From contig NC_041815.1 in the NCBI RefSeq assembly GCF_900964775.1, forward strand, positions 20,051,779 through 20,115,778: a stretch of DNA of 64,000 nucleotides, written 5' to 3'. Source of the stretch: Scleropages formosus. Lineage: Eukaryota > Chordata > Actinopteri > Osteoglossiformes > Osteoglossidae. The notes beneath the pieces were generated by a model that saw nothing but the letters and a program-made list of their open reading frames with translations, ran no database searches and was not told where the DNA came from. The position numbers and the translations under genes are program-made. Below are positions 10,295 to 23,900 of this stretch, piece by piece (within the stretch, counting starts at the first letter, position 1; each line of letters begins with the position of its first letter).

Positions 10295-13200
10295 GTCTTT
10301 CCACCCAGTGCCGAGCGTTTCTGGCGCTGTTTTAACTCTGCACACCCGAGTTCAAGTGTTAGAAGCGAAACTGCTCTGGCTTGAATATTGACGGGAACGA
10401 ATTGGAGGGACAACAGGAATTCCGCTAACAGGTATTTCAAGTGTGTTGCGCACTTTTCCCTGTAATATACGTGCCTAGTATAATATTTTTTCATTTAATT
10501 TAAATGACCTTTGAATGGCTGAAGACTCGCCGCTCTGTGTGAATATGATCTTTTTCTGGAGTAATACACTATACTGTGTGAACAACACAGGGATCTTAAA
10601 AATCTGAAGTGAGTAGGACGAGGCAAATGATCATGACAATAATTACTAGTTATAGACACAAATAACGCCAGGCAGTTAGTTACTTAAACTTATAAAGTAA
10701 CAGACATGCCCCAAATTACCATGAGCGTGGAGTAATCAATGTAAAATTATAATTCCATATTTTATAACGTCACGATTACCGTAACTGTGAGTTACAGGTG
10801 AACCATTGCGGGAAGCGACTGCATGTAACTGGTGCGCGCGTGACTAACGGTCAGTCGCTGGACGGCAGGACTGTTTTTGTAACTTCCCCTTAAAATGTTT
10901 TTCTACTTCAGATGATTCAGGGGCTTCTCAAGTAACGCGAGAGTTGCGTTCTTGGAACGAGCGGCCTGTCCAGAGTCGCGCATTTTAGGCAGTTTTCCCT
11001 CCGGTGGGAAAAGAAACAGTAAAGGCTGCGGCTGAATTCGGCGCGTGTCGTGTTGCCCACAGTCTATGGACGCGAATAACGTTAAATCCTTTATAACAAA
11101 CTGTCGCACTGCTGCGGATACTGGTCAGGAGGATCATTTTCACGGCAATAATAATAAAAAAATGAATGAGTTGAGTTCTCCGCAACACACAGCAGCGTAC
11201 TTACCCTGAATAATTCAGTACAATTTGCAGTATTAAAAACAGGTAAATAATAAAAAGCTTGTAATAATTGCGTTGTAAGTCTGTTTGGAGAAAAGCCCCA
11301 GCTACCATCATGACTGATTAAATCATTACGGTGTCACTCACAAGCTGCTAAAAATGATAACAGGGTAAAAGTGTGGTATTCCAGCATCTCCAGTCACCTT
11401 ATGACTGTAATCTCTGCCTTACATTGTAACCCTTCATAAGAGTGGCATTGAATGAGTAATCAGTTCCCAAGAAGTATTACATCACGAAAGTTTTGTGCTT
11501 GTAGTCAGAAAACCACTTGGCTGTATTGGATTTACTTGGGTCAGAAACCACATCAGTAAAATGTCATCAATACTATACACACTGAGAATTGCGTTATATA
11601 AGTAATTATTTACCAGGAGCTTGTCATGTAGCTTTTGCAACAGAATTGAATGTGTTTTGTCCAATATTTTGTAATACAATGGTATAATAATGTTACAATG
11701 TATAAAACACCAACAAATTTGTATCTTTCTTCAGCTCAATCTCAAAACCTTTCATAAATTAAAAATTTAAGCTATTTTTATGTAATGAGTGTAATTCTAG
11801 ATTATGGAAAACAAAATTTTAAGTGCCAGTAAGTGTTTCATAATGTGATGTGTCTTTACTCCAGACAGAATGGCAACCACCTGTGGATTGAGAACTCTGA
11901 AGAATGAGCCAGGTACGAGTTCCTCAAACGCTTACATTTATGTGCTCAGCTGACACTTATTTTGAAAGCAATTTCCAGTTTTAAAACAACACCTGCATTT
12001 ATTTCGCCATTTATACAGCTGGGTAATTTTGACAATGTAGGGCAAAGACTTTGCTCAAGGGTACTATAGCTGGAGGTGGGATTTAAACCTCCAAAGGCAG
12101 CTGCTCTAATCATTGTTACCAGTTGCTTGAAACAAGAATAATCAAGAATAAGAGTCAAAATACTATGAATTTGTCACAGTTTCAAACAGGATACCGGAAT
12201 GTGATTTCTAAGCAATACATATTGATGTGTATTGATTCAAAGACTACATAGTGTAGCATAATCTGGAATCATAGAAACATGTGTTGGGGAAAAAGTGGAA
12301 CACAGTGAGAAGCCCTAGTTCGGACAGAGACAATTCTCAGACTTGTAGGAGTTGTCTTATATCATTGCATTAAAACAGGGTTCTCTTTATCATGTTCTTC
12401 TTCCTTCGGTCACTCAGTACCCCTGAAGTCTGTGTCAGTGGAGGTGGGCGTCCAGGGTCACGTAGCATCGGTCAACTCCACCCTTCAGTATGAGAACCAG
12501 GAGTCCAATCCCGTGGAGGCCATCTTCATCTTCCCCATGGACAGCAATGCTGCCGTTTACCGGTTCCTGGCCCGTATCGGGGACGTCGAGATTGAGGCCC
12601 AAGTCAGAGAGAAGGAGAAGGTGATTCCTGAGTGTATCCATTTCATGACAGGCCCTATAACTGTAATGAAGGGTATCTTTGTGTGTGTGTGTGATGTTTC
12701 CATCATTTGCTCTCAATCAGGCAAAGGAAGAGTATGACGATGCCATAAGCTCTGGGCAGGAGGCCTTCCTGCTGGAGGAGAGCGACGAGAGCTCTGACGT
12801 GTTTCGACTGAGTGTGGGGAGTCTTCCTCCTGGACAGACTGCCTCTGTTACCGTGGGATATGTCAGTGAACTGGCTGTACAGGCTGACCACGCCCTGAGG
12901 TTCTGTTTGCCTGCTGTGCTCAATCCTCGCTACACCCCTGCAGGTACACAGGAATTAACCCTTATGGGCAGCTTCACCACCATACATTCATGTAGGAACT
13001 GTATGGTCTAATGTTTATTTGTTGCATCTACAGAAAGTGCAATAGGTGTTGTGTAATACTTGTACCTACTTAATAATTAAAATAATTGTTATACGTGGCA
13101 GTTTTGTTGTAAATTTTTACAGAAATGGTACACTTTAGCTTACATTTCTAGTCCAAAGATGGTGTCTGTTGTGAAGGAAAAGATTGTACTGGTTCTGAAA

Positions 13201-16200
13201 TTTATATATTGGTACAAGTTTATCTTGCTTCTTTATGGCTGTTTCTCCTCATATGAAACGGTTGGAGTAATACAGAAACAAAACATCAGTATATAATTTG
13301 TTGTCTGTTATGAAGGAAAGTAATGAAATGGTTTTGTGAGCGATAGATGTTTATCCTGTTGCCTTGACTGTTTTATATAAAGAAAAAAAACAATTTTAGT
13401 GATTCACTTGGTTTCCTCCTCCCTTTCAACATCTTTCCAGGCAGTAAGAGCTTAACGGCAGAAGTGCCGGGTGCCCAGGCTGGTGATGTGCCGTATACTC
13501 TGTCCCTCACCATGGACATCTACTCTCCCAGTTCCATCCAGAGTGTGGAGTCTAACTGCCCCCTCACCCCACTGGAGTTTTTCTCTCAGGACAAAACTCA
13601 GGCCAAAGTAGGCTTTGTCTTTGTCTCTATCTCTTTATATACTATTCATATCCTGTCTTTCATTCCTGAGTTTATATTTGGTACCACGCATTGAAAGTTT
13701 TTGGACAATTAATGAATTAAAAAATAAAATTCAAAGCTACACTTGCCAGCGTATATGAACTGAAATGGAACTTATGATGAATGAATTCTTTCTAGGTTTT
13801 TGGTATGATCACTGTTTACATTCTTACCCTCAGTACCTTTACACCTGCAGGTGAGTCTGAGCCCAGGTCATCAGTTTGATCGTGATGTTGAGCTCCTGCT
13901 CTACTACAGTGAGCCTCACCAGCCCATGGCCATATTGGAGGCAGGTCAGCCGGGTGTTCAGTCAGGTGAGTTTGTGTTGTCATTTTGAGGAAATTAGACA
14001 TTATTGTAGCTGTTGAGCTATGTTTAATTTTAACCATTGTTCTTGTATTAAGAATATTTTATTCATCCCTGTAGGGTAATTCACACATGGCAGCTCAACA
14101 TGACATAACAGAATGCACAGTTATACCAACATAACAATCAATGGCCAGATTAATTTTAAAACAAAATCAGTGTTTGTAAGTTACAGTTATACCAGAAATG
14201 TTGAGTAAATCATGGTTTATAGCTCCTGCTTTTTTTTAGGTTCATTAATGGGTGATGCTGTAGCCATGCTGAGTTTCTACCCAGAGATCAAGACTGAAAA
14301 ATCATCTCATATGACATCCAGTAGGGAGTTTATATTCTTGGTGGATCGTTCACGAAGCATGAACAGGCCACTGAGGCAAAGCAGTGGGAAGCAGAGCTGC
14401 ATGAAGATCACCAGGGTATAGTCACTAAAGCGATGATTCAATATTCGAGTTTGACAGTGATACAGTATCCCCTAATGGGACAGCTGGTAGCGTACTGGTT
14501 AGAGCGACTGCCTTTGCACCCAAAGGTCGCAGGTTTGAACTTCACTTCTGGCTGTAGTACCCTTGAGCAAGGTACTTATCCTGAATTGCTTCAGTAAAAT
14601 TTCCCCGCTGTATAAATGGGTAAATAATTGTAACCTTAATGTTGTAAGTCGCTTTGGAGAAAAGTGTCAGCTAAATGAATAAATGTAATGTGCATAGTAG
14701 AGTTCATTTATGTTATACATAGACCTTAAGCAGAATCTGCTTTTTCAGCTGTTCTTGTTCTTTCTGCTCTTCCATATAGGACACTCTACTGTTGTTGCTG
14801 AAGAGTCTTCCTTTGGGCTGTTATTTCAACATCTATGAATTTGGGTCACATTATGAGTCTTTCTTCCTGTATGTATCCATTCAGAGTAGTTTACTCTCGT
14901 TTTAAATAATTTTATTTGTTTCACTATTTTCTTGTATCTACTGGTTAAGTTATGTCTGTTTCTCTGTGGGTCAGTGAAAGTGTGGAATACACTCAAACGA
15001 CCATGCAAACTGCCTTAAAGAAGGTAAAGTCAATGAAGGCTGATATGGGAGGAACAGAAATCCTGCCACCCCTCCAGAACATCTACAGCAAGCCCTGCCT
15101 TCCCTCACATCCACGACAGGTATTATTTGCAACACTGCTTCTGTAACATGAGGGTATTATGTAGAACTTTTTTCTACTGATAACCATCTGATCAGTCCCT
15201 ATACCCCAGCAAGAGCAACATGCTCCTCCATATCTAGCTTCTTGCTGCTCCCTTATGCAGGGATCCAAAATCATTGGCTTTTTGGCTTCAGTGTGGTGGA
15301 GTGAACTCACCTGAGAACTGCTGAATCCCCCTAGTAATAACCAAAGATTTCAAATTCAATCTCCTTCACACTTATCTTACTCTTGATCTTCTGACAGTAT
15401 CATAAATTGGTCAAAAATCATCTTTACAATAACCTTTGTACTGGCTGTTTGAGGGTTACTTCTTGAGTAATGTGTAGCAGCAAATTGGCAGCAACAAACA
15501 AAGTTGTACTTTGATAGTTGTGCTTCTAAATTTCTCTGAAGGTTTTTTGTGTACAGCAATCCCTCATTTAACATGGTTAATTCATTTTGTGAAAACACCT
15601 GCTTAGGCAAATTCTTGTTGTGAGGTGATCAATTGTGTTAATGGATTTAAAAAGTAAGAAAGTAAACCAAAAACGGTAATTTGGGGGTGGCATGGTGGCA
15701 CAGCGAGTAGCGCTGCTGTCTCACAGCACCTGGTTGGTGCGAGAGAACGTGGGCTCGATCCCTGCTCAGTCTGCGTGGAGTTTGCATGTTCTTCCCATGT
15801 CTGTGTGGGTTTTCTCCCATAGTCCAAAGATATGCTGTTTAAGTTCCCCATAGTGTGTGAGTGACACAGAGAGAGTGTGTTCCACTGATGTATGGATGAG
15901 TGACCCATTATAAGTAGTGTATCTAGTAGTGTAAGTCACCTTGGTGAATAAAGTGTGTGGGCTAGTAACACTACATTGTATCCATTGTAAGTCACTTTGG
16001 AGAAAAGCATCTGCTAAGTGAATAAATATCAATGTAATTTTATGCTTGCCAATGGCATCACAATACTTCATGGTTTTTGTAACTATTTCAAACTTCTCTC
16101 TAACATTATAATTGAGTGTCAATAACCATTTGTCCAGTGCAAGGTTGTCACACTCTTGAGACTACCTTGCAAGTACAGGGTGTAAGATACGGTACACAGT

Positions 16201-17053
16201 GCACTGGACAGAGACAAACATTTTGAGTAGGCTCAGAAAAGTTTGATATGAAGTTCCCAGAACACTGCAAAGCACAGAGACACTATGCTGTTAGGGTGCT
16301 CTATAGTGTTAAGAAATATAAGATGCTGGGTTTTCATTGATCATGAGCTCAAGGCTTTATGCTTGTGTAAGAGTCGCAGTGAGCCAGAGCCTAACCTGTC
16401 AACACAGGGCACAAGGCTGGAGGGGGAGGGGACACACGCTGGACAGGATGCCAGTCCGTGGCAAGGCACCCCAAGCAGGACTCAAACTCCATTTATAAGC
16501 CAGTTGTATGATTGAAAGGTGTGCATTCTCAGGCTATTTTAGTAGAGTTCCGTTGTGCAGGACCCAGTTACATGAGGGATGTGAATATTCTGAGCTGTTT
16601 GACACTTCAGAGGAAAACATTTGCTAAAAGTCTAAATATATTGTTTGACACTTTTGCACTGTAGACATGTATATCATTCTCATATAATGAGGTAGATGGA
16701 GATACTTGAGGGAATGAGTTTGGTGTTTTTTAGATAGGCTGGGAATGCATTATTTTTTCCCAGTAAAAAATATAAGGAAATAGTCTGAAAACTTGATACA
16801 TACGACGTTTTCTTGAATGGATTAGTTTTGTAAATCAAGGGATATCTGTACCACATTGCCATATAGTGATTATTTTGACTTAAGATTATCTGATGAGCTA
16901 GAGAACTGCTTTTAATTTTAATGAACAATATCAAACTGATTAATATTTTTCTCTTTCTTTCAGCTGTTTGTGTTTACAGATGGATTAGTAGGAAATACCA
17001 AAGAGATTATTGATCTAGTTCAGAGACATGCTCACTCTCACAGGTGACTTCTT

Positions 17054-17127
<74 letters not shown>

Positions 17128-19601
17128 CCTGCATGCTCCCATGCATAGACATTCTTACAATGTCACTGCATCTAGGTGCTTCACCTTTGGCATTGGGGAG
17201 GGGGCCCACTTTGCACTTGTGAATAGCATGGCTGAGGGAGGCTCTGGACACCCACAGTTCATCACTGGATCAGAGAGAATGCAGCCCAAGGTGAGAAAGG
17301 GATGGACTGACACAATTCTCCTACCACAGGCACACATGACTTAACCCATGCATGTCTTTATTTTAAGTTCCTTCTTAACGTCTGTCTTTTATCTGTATTT
17401 TTTACCTGTTTTATGGTCCTCCATTTCAGAGCCTTTTCTGCTTTGGTTAGTAAAGCGGGTCAGTTTTTGCAATGTTCTGAAATGTTCCCTAAATCACTTC
17501 TTTGTTAAAGTTACATTTATTCATTTAGGTGATCTATTTCTCCAAAGGGACATATATATTGTCAAGTTACTTTTTCACCCATTTATACAACTTGGTCATT
17601 TTTACTGGACTTACTAAGGAGAATTCTCAAAAACTTAATTTCTATTAAGTGGGAGAAATAAATGATCTGTTGGGGGTCAGCTGGCAGCATAGCGGTTAAA
17701 GCTGCCGCCTTAGGATCTAAAAGTTGCAAATTTAAAACCCCTTCATACTGTTGTAGTATCCTTGAGCAAAGTACTCACCATAAATGTGTTCCGGAGTCCC
17801 AAATGAAATGAAATTTCTCTATTTGTACAGGGTTTCTGTTTAGTATTGATAGCATGTCATGCAAATTTTGTGGTGCAAAAAAATGTACTCAAAAGTGCGA
17901 GTTCTCATAATATGAGCGCTTGTTTTCTCCATGGTACAGTTTTTCTGCTAAGAATTTATAAATTATGGCCAGCTCCACCCCATGATAAGCTTCAGGAACA
18001 AGCTTACTTGTACTCACTATGAGTAAGGTAAAATGACTCTCACTTGGTAACCCTTCGTTGCTCTCCACCAGGTTATGCAGTCCCTTCAATTTGCCTTGCA
18101 ACCTGTGGGAAGAGACATTGCAATAAAGTGGAATATTCCAGCTGGGATAACTGTCAACCCTGTTTCACCTCCTGTTAACATGCTCTTCAACCTTCAGAGA
18201 GTCATACAATACTTCCAGCTAACAGATCAGGTTTCTAGTCTGTCTGCAAACACAGTTTATTGCAAAGATATTCATTTTAGCCTTAATCTTTCCATTAAAT
18301 AATCATCATTCCAATTAATGATGTAAGGATAATTAAATTAACACATTTCTTTAGCACTGTGTTTCATTTATTTGGCTGCCAGTACTTTCAGATGTTGTGG
18401 TACACAGCTGGTAAAGAATCGCATGCTGTTTGAATTTATGTTATTTCCTCTGGTTTTTTTTCCTAGAATGCTAGTAATATCTCAGGCTCAGTGAGTCTCC
18501 ATTACACTGTGGAAGATAAAGCTTTGGAGAACAAACTCAGCTTTAGTATGAAGCCTAAGACTGATGGCAGGTACTAAGCAGAAAAACACATGCATGTATT
18601 TTTGGCTCTGTAATAATCAAATGAGCACATAACAGATTGTTTTGTGATGATATTTTGTGTGGCCTCGTAGCATGCTGCTGCACAGACTGGGGGCCCGAAA
18701 AGCCATTGTGGACCTGGAAGGGAAGGTGAGAGCGGGAGATGACAAGAGTGCGAGAGAGAGAGCAGTAGAGCTGAGCATCCAGTCAGGAGTGAGCTCCTCC
18801 TACACTGCGTTCATTGGAGTCAACAAGGAGAATAAGGAGCCGGTCCAGGGGCCCCTACAGCGCAGAAACATACCTGTTGGTGGGTCTCATATGTGCAACA
18901 GTAAGTATTTCTTTGAAGTGCTGCCAACATTTTTCCTGTGCTCACACACATTTTGTATGTAATTTGTAACATTTTAACATATGTACCTGTGAGTGACTGT
19001 CACAACCATTACCGCACTTCAACGAGAAACACTTGCCTGTAGTTAGAGCAACCAGGTATAAAGAGCACCACTCCACCACTCCCCAGTTGCGAAATCTCTT
19101 TGAGACAATCGTCCCAGCTGCACTCACGACTCTGCTTACCTCGTCTTACCTGCCGTTTTCTGTGCATCTCCTTCCTTGTTTCCTCGCCCATTTCCTTGTC
19201 CCTGTTTCCTGACCCCCACGGCATCAACCTTTCCTTTGCTCCATTAACCACGTCTTCAGATTCTCCTCCTGAAAAATCTCAGTACTTCGGACTGAACCAC
19301 ACCTGTCTCCATCCATGAGTATCGCTTTGCCCATAGTACCTTTGCAATGAACAATCCTGCAGTTGAGTCCACACCCGGGTCTCCAGTCCACTTTGTGCGA
19401 CAGTGTCAGGATTTGTGCAGATAATGCAGGAACTGGTGGTCCTTTTTTAAATTGGTAAAATGAAAATAATTATGCTCTTAAGACATGAGCAGTGTTTTTG
19501 TGCAAGAATATAAATATGATATAAGAATAATGAAATTACACCAAAATTACCAAGGTGTTTTAAGATCTAGGTATTCTCTTTAATTATCCTGCATTTCAAA
19601 A

Positions 19602-19646
<45 letters not shown>

Positions 19647-19999
19647 ACTGAAACCACTTGTCCTGAGCAGGGTTGTGGCGAGCCAGAGCCTAACCCGACA
19701 ACATAGGGCGTAAGGCTGGAGGGGGCGGGGGGTCACACCCAGGACGGGACGCCAGTCCGTCGCAAGGCACCTGAAACGGGACTCAAACCCCAGACCCACC
19801 AGAGAGCAGGCACAGGCTAAACCCGCTGCGCCGCTGTGCTGCCTCCATTCTCAGCCACTTAATTTCAAAGTTTCAAAAAAATTTAAAGTATTGCACGTTT
19901 AGTTTAATTTTAGGTGTTCCGTGAGGTTTCACTTGGTTAGGATTACTATATTTAATGTGTTCTGCCCTTCACCCTATTTTCCCATGGAAACTGTTAAAA

Positions 20000-20033
<34 letters not shown>

Positions 20034-20887
20034 TTTCAGAACTGCTTGTCCCATAAGGGGTCGCGGGGAACCGGAGCCTACCCGGCAACACAGGGCGTAA
20101 GGCCAGAGGGGGAGGGGACATACCCAGGACGGGACGCCAGTCCATCGCAAGGCACCCCAAGCGGAACTCGAACCCCAGACCCACCGGAGAGCAGGACCCA
20201 GTCCAACCCACTGCGCCCCCGTGTTTAAAATATAACGTTAGTGAATTGACATGATCAAATGATAGGAACCCAGCGTTTTTGTATACCTGACTATGTACCT
20301 TTCTGTTTTTCTCCAGGAGTCATGCCTCTACCCGTGTTATGCATACTATGTAAGTTTTTAACTCATAACTGAACGTGACTTATGAAATATGAGCTCAAAC
20401 GAATCAGCTTAATAATAAGCTGTTAATAAAAACACAGCTTGTAGTGCAACAGCCAGCTTGTAATATGTACCATGCAGGTTATGCATACCATGTAGTATGT
20501 TTATGTTGCAGATGCGAAGTCTCAGGTATTTGGTAACAGTAACTTTCTGACCCCATCAGTGTCCAAAAGCAGTAAAATGACTAAGTGTGGGAAATGAAAA
20601 TGGTAAGAACAGATCAATACACATCAGAACATCTTTACTGATGTTGTTCTATATGGTCTTTATGGTCAGTTGCTGCATTTGTATTCTGTTTGTGTAAAAA
20701 TGTTTTTATATTCAAATCAGATTATAAAATGTCTTGTGACAAACTTTCTACAAAAATGTCTTACAGTAGGGTGATAAGGTCACTCCGTCCTTCATAATTT
20801 CAAAATGCTGTTTTTTTTTTTTTTCTCTTTCCCCCCCTCATTTTAGGGTGCATTTCAATGTGCGAATGCAGAGGAAAACAAGAAGGT

Positions 20888-20919
<32 letters not shown>

Positions 20920-23900
20920 CCCCCCCCCCATATAATACGTGGGGATTGTACATCTCCTTAGACAAAGGCATCAGGTAAATATGAATCAAAATATTTTTAC
21001 ATCCAGTCTCAGTAAATTTCTGTGCATTAGTCAATCAATGTGGCTGTGTATTTTAAATTAGAGAAGCACACACACACACACACTGTCTGAAATCGCTTGT
21101 CCCGAGCAGGGTCGCAGCAAACTGGGGCCTAGCCTAGCAACAAAGGGTGCAAGGAGGAGGAGACACACCCAGGACGGGACACCAGTCCGTCACAAGGCAC
21201 CCCAAGCGGGACTCGAACCCAAGACCCACCAGAGAGCGGGACTCGGCCAAACCCGTTACAGAAGCACATTGCTTTTAATTAAACTCGAAAACAGCATCAC
21301 GAAAAAATCTCACAAAGAAAAAGAAAAAAAGTGCTGGTAGTGTAGCTGTTAAAACTGCTGCCTTTGGACTCAAAGGTTGTAATTTCAAATCCCAACTACA
21401 GTACTGCTGAGCAACATACTTACCATAAATTGCTCCACTAAAATAACCTAGCTGTATAGATGAGTAAATAATTGTAAGTACCTCAACATTGTAAGCTGTT
21501 TTGGAGAAAAGGATCAGCTAAATGTCAAAATGTTTACATTTTCTTTGTATAAAATATATGTTAATAGATTTCCTGCAAATGTTATTCAGGGCAGTGATCT
21601 GGACCTCTACCTTTTGTATTTATGCTTTAAGATTTACTAAATATTGCTCTTTTTCTAAAGAAACTCCATGGTCCGAACCTGAAAACCTGGATGCAGGTCA
21701 GTATTTTAGACTTTTATCCATGCTGAAAGGATTTGCATAAAGGAAAGGGACTGTACGTGTGTACATTTTTTCTAACAAAGTTGTTCAGTATAGTGATCCA
21801 GTGTTCTTTGGGTTCTGCTTCGGTATTTATGCTTGAAAGCTAATGTGTAAAAACTGCTTTTCCCCCTCAAGCTGCTTATTTGCCCACAAATGCAGTCCAG
21901 GATACAGGTCAGTATGTTTGTGCTTTTTATTCCATCTTCAAGGAGTTAAACATTAGAACAAAGTGTATTGTTGAAATAATGATAGTAAGAGGCCTGAGTA
22001 TGCTCTTTCTTAACCTCCCCATCTACAAAACTTCTTTCATGACTTCACTGAGTACAAGTGACCGGGTCAAGCTCTCTGAGATGAATGAGCATCTAAATGG
22101 TTGCTGTCCCTCCTAGTGTTGTCAGGAACTGGAATCATACGGGTCCTGCTCATGTATAAAAGCCATCCTGCACAAACTACAGACATGAACAGCAGTGTAC
22201 AGACTTAGTGATGATGCTCTACTGAAGAACTGGATGGTTGAAGGCATTTCTGAAATTGTGCACAAAGATAGATCAGGGTTGAAAGATTTATTTAAGAATC
22301 TGGAACAAGTAGTATTATTTATTTGAAAAAATAGATATCAAACTTGTACTCTCACAAGAAAAATAAGCTATTACACTCAGAAGTTGTCATGTCATATTTC
22401 TAGTTTCCTTCTCTTTGTACTCTGAAAACTCTGGAAGATTCCTCTGAGGTGAAATCTGGGTCTGTTTAATTATTCCCCTAGGTGAAGTCTAGGTTTGTTC
22501 TTCTTCATTAGTTTTGTCGCTTCCTTGTCTTTATTGGCTTCAGCACCATGATACACCTGCCTTAACTTCTTGTCTCCCGCTAAATGATTTCTTGCCATTT
22601 ACTGTATACCTCTTTGTTTCAGAATGCTGCCTTATCTTTTGGTGTTTCAGTGTTCATTTAAGGACATCTTACCATTGGTGGCACACTATGTCTCACTTTG
22701 GCTCAACTTTGATTTATAACAGTAAATTATAAGTTTCTTTTATTTTGCAAGATTTCTTGCATTCATCCGTAGTGTGAAGACTGCGCTGGCTACCCCGTGG
22801 ATGGGATGGCAGTTCATTGCAGGATTTTTATTTACTTAAAATTAAGCTTAACTTTAAAATAGCTCCTATTATGACTGAATTGCATTGGTCTGCTTTTACT
22901 GCTAGTACTGCGAAATTAATTCCTCTCACACTCCTCTGTTTGGATGCGTTTGCTGCCAACTAACATGGAAACTTGAAAAGTGAAGTGTAAAAATACAATT
23001 AAAATACACACACACACACACATTATCGGAACGCCTTGTCCCATACGGGGTCGCGGGGAACCGGAGCCTACCTGGCAACACAGGGCAATTAAAAATAAAC
23101 TGAAAACAATGTATCTTTAAAAATGGGTGGTTATTAATAATGGATTGATGGAAGTGTAATGGTATGTTTGTTTGTTTATTTTTGCTTTGTCTGACTGAAA
23201 CTGTCCTATTAATTTAGGGACGGACATTCAGCTTCTATTGATTGCAGCTTAGTGGTAAAAGTGACTTTTGAACATACCAGCAAATCAAATTTACAGACTT
23301 CCAGTCCCAATTTTATTCATACGTTGAGGGCCGAGTGTACTAGTGTTGGGAAAATTAGGAAGTGTTGTAAAGCCTGGTTTATTAAAGTTTTTCTCTCGAT
23401 CCCATGGGTGAAGTCCCCGATGCCCACCAGAGGTATCACTTGCAATCAATTTAATTGCATCAACACCCCTGGCCTCAATTGACCATTTGACCAGCTTAGT
23501 CCTATAAAAAGTCTGAAGTCATGTCACTGGCTTGTGGAGTCTTGATAGTGCTTTATCACTTTCCTGTATATTCTTTAGCGCTACGTGTACACTGACCTGT
23601 TTCCCAAGTTCTGTCCCGTCTGCGGTCATGTTTCGTAATTGTGTCCACATTCTGTATTCCCACTCAATCCATGTCTCGTCTCTGTGTGTTAGCTTTGTGC
23701 ACGTAAAGCAGTTTCTGTTATTGTCAGAACGCTCCATTCATCTTTTGTTTTGTGTTCGTTGTGTCACTATTGTACTGTATTTCTTAACTTGCACTGTGAG
23801 TTTGAATGTACGCTTTTCTACTGAGCTCAGTGTGCAGTACTTTACGTTCCTGTCTGGATGTTATATTAAACTATGTCCATCCATGTTACTTTTCCCAAAC

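Noticed and set aside
17028-17344. Open frames of Cys-Val repeats
   Set aside because: Translation of the (TG)n tract in intron 10 of copy B.
20512-20532. Possible 21-bp microexon of copy B (atgcgaagtc..)
   Set aside because: Phase would fit and a partial match exists near 6244 in copy A, but the donor is weak; left out of the exon list pending transcripts.
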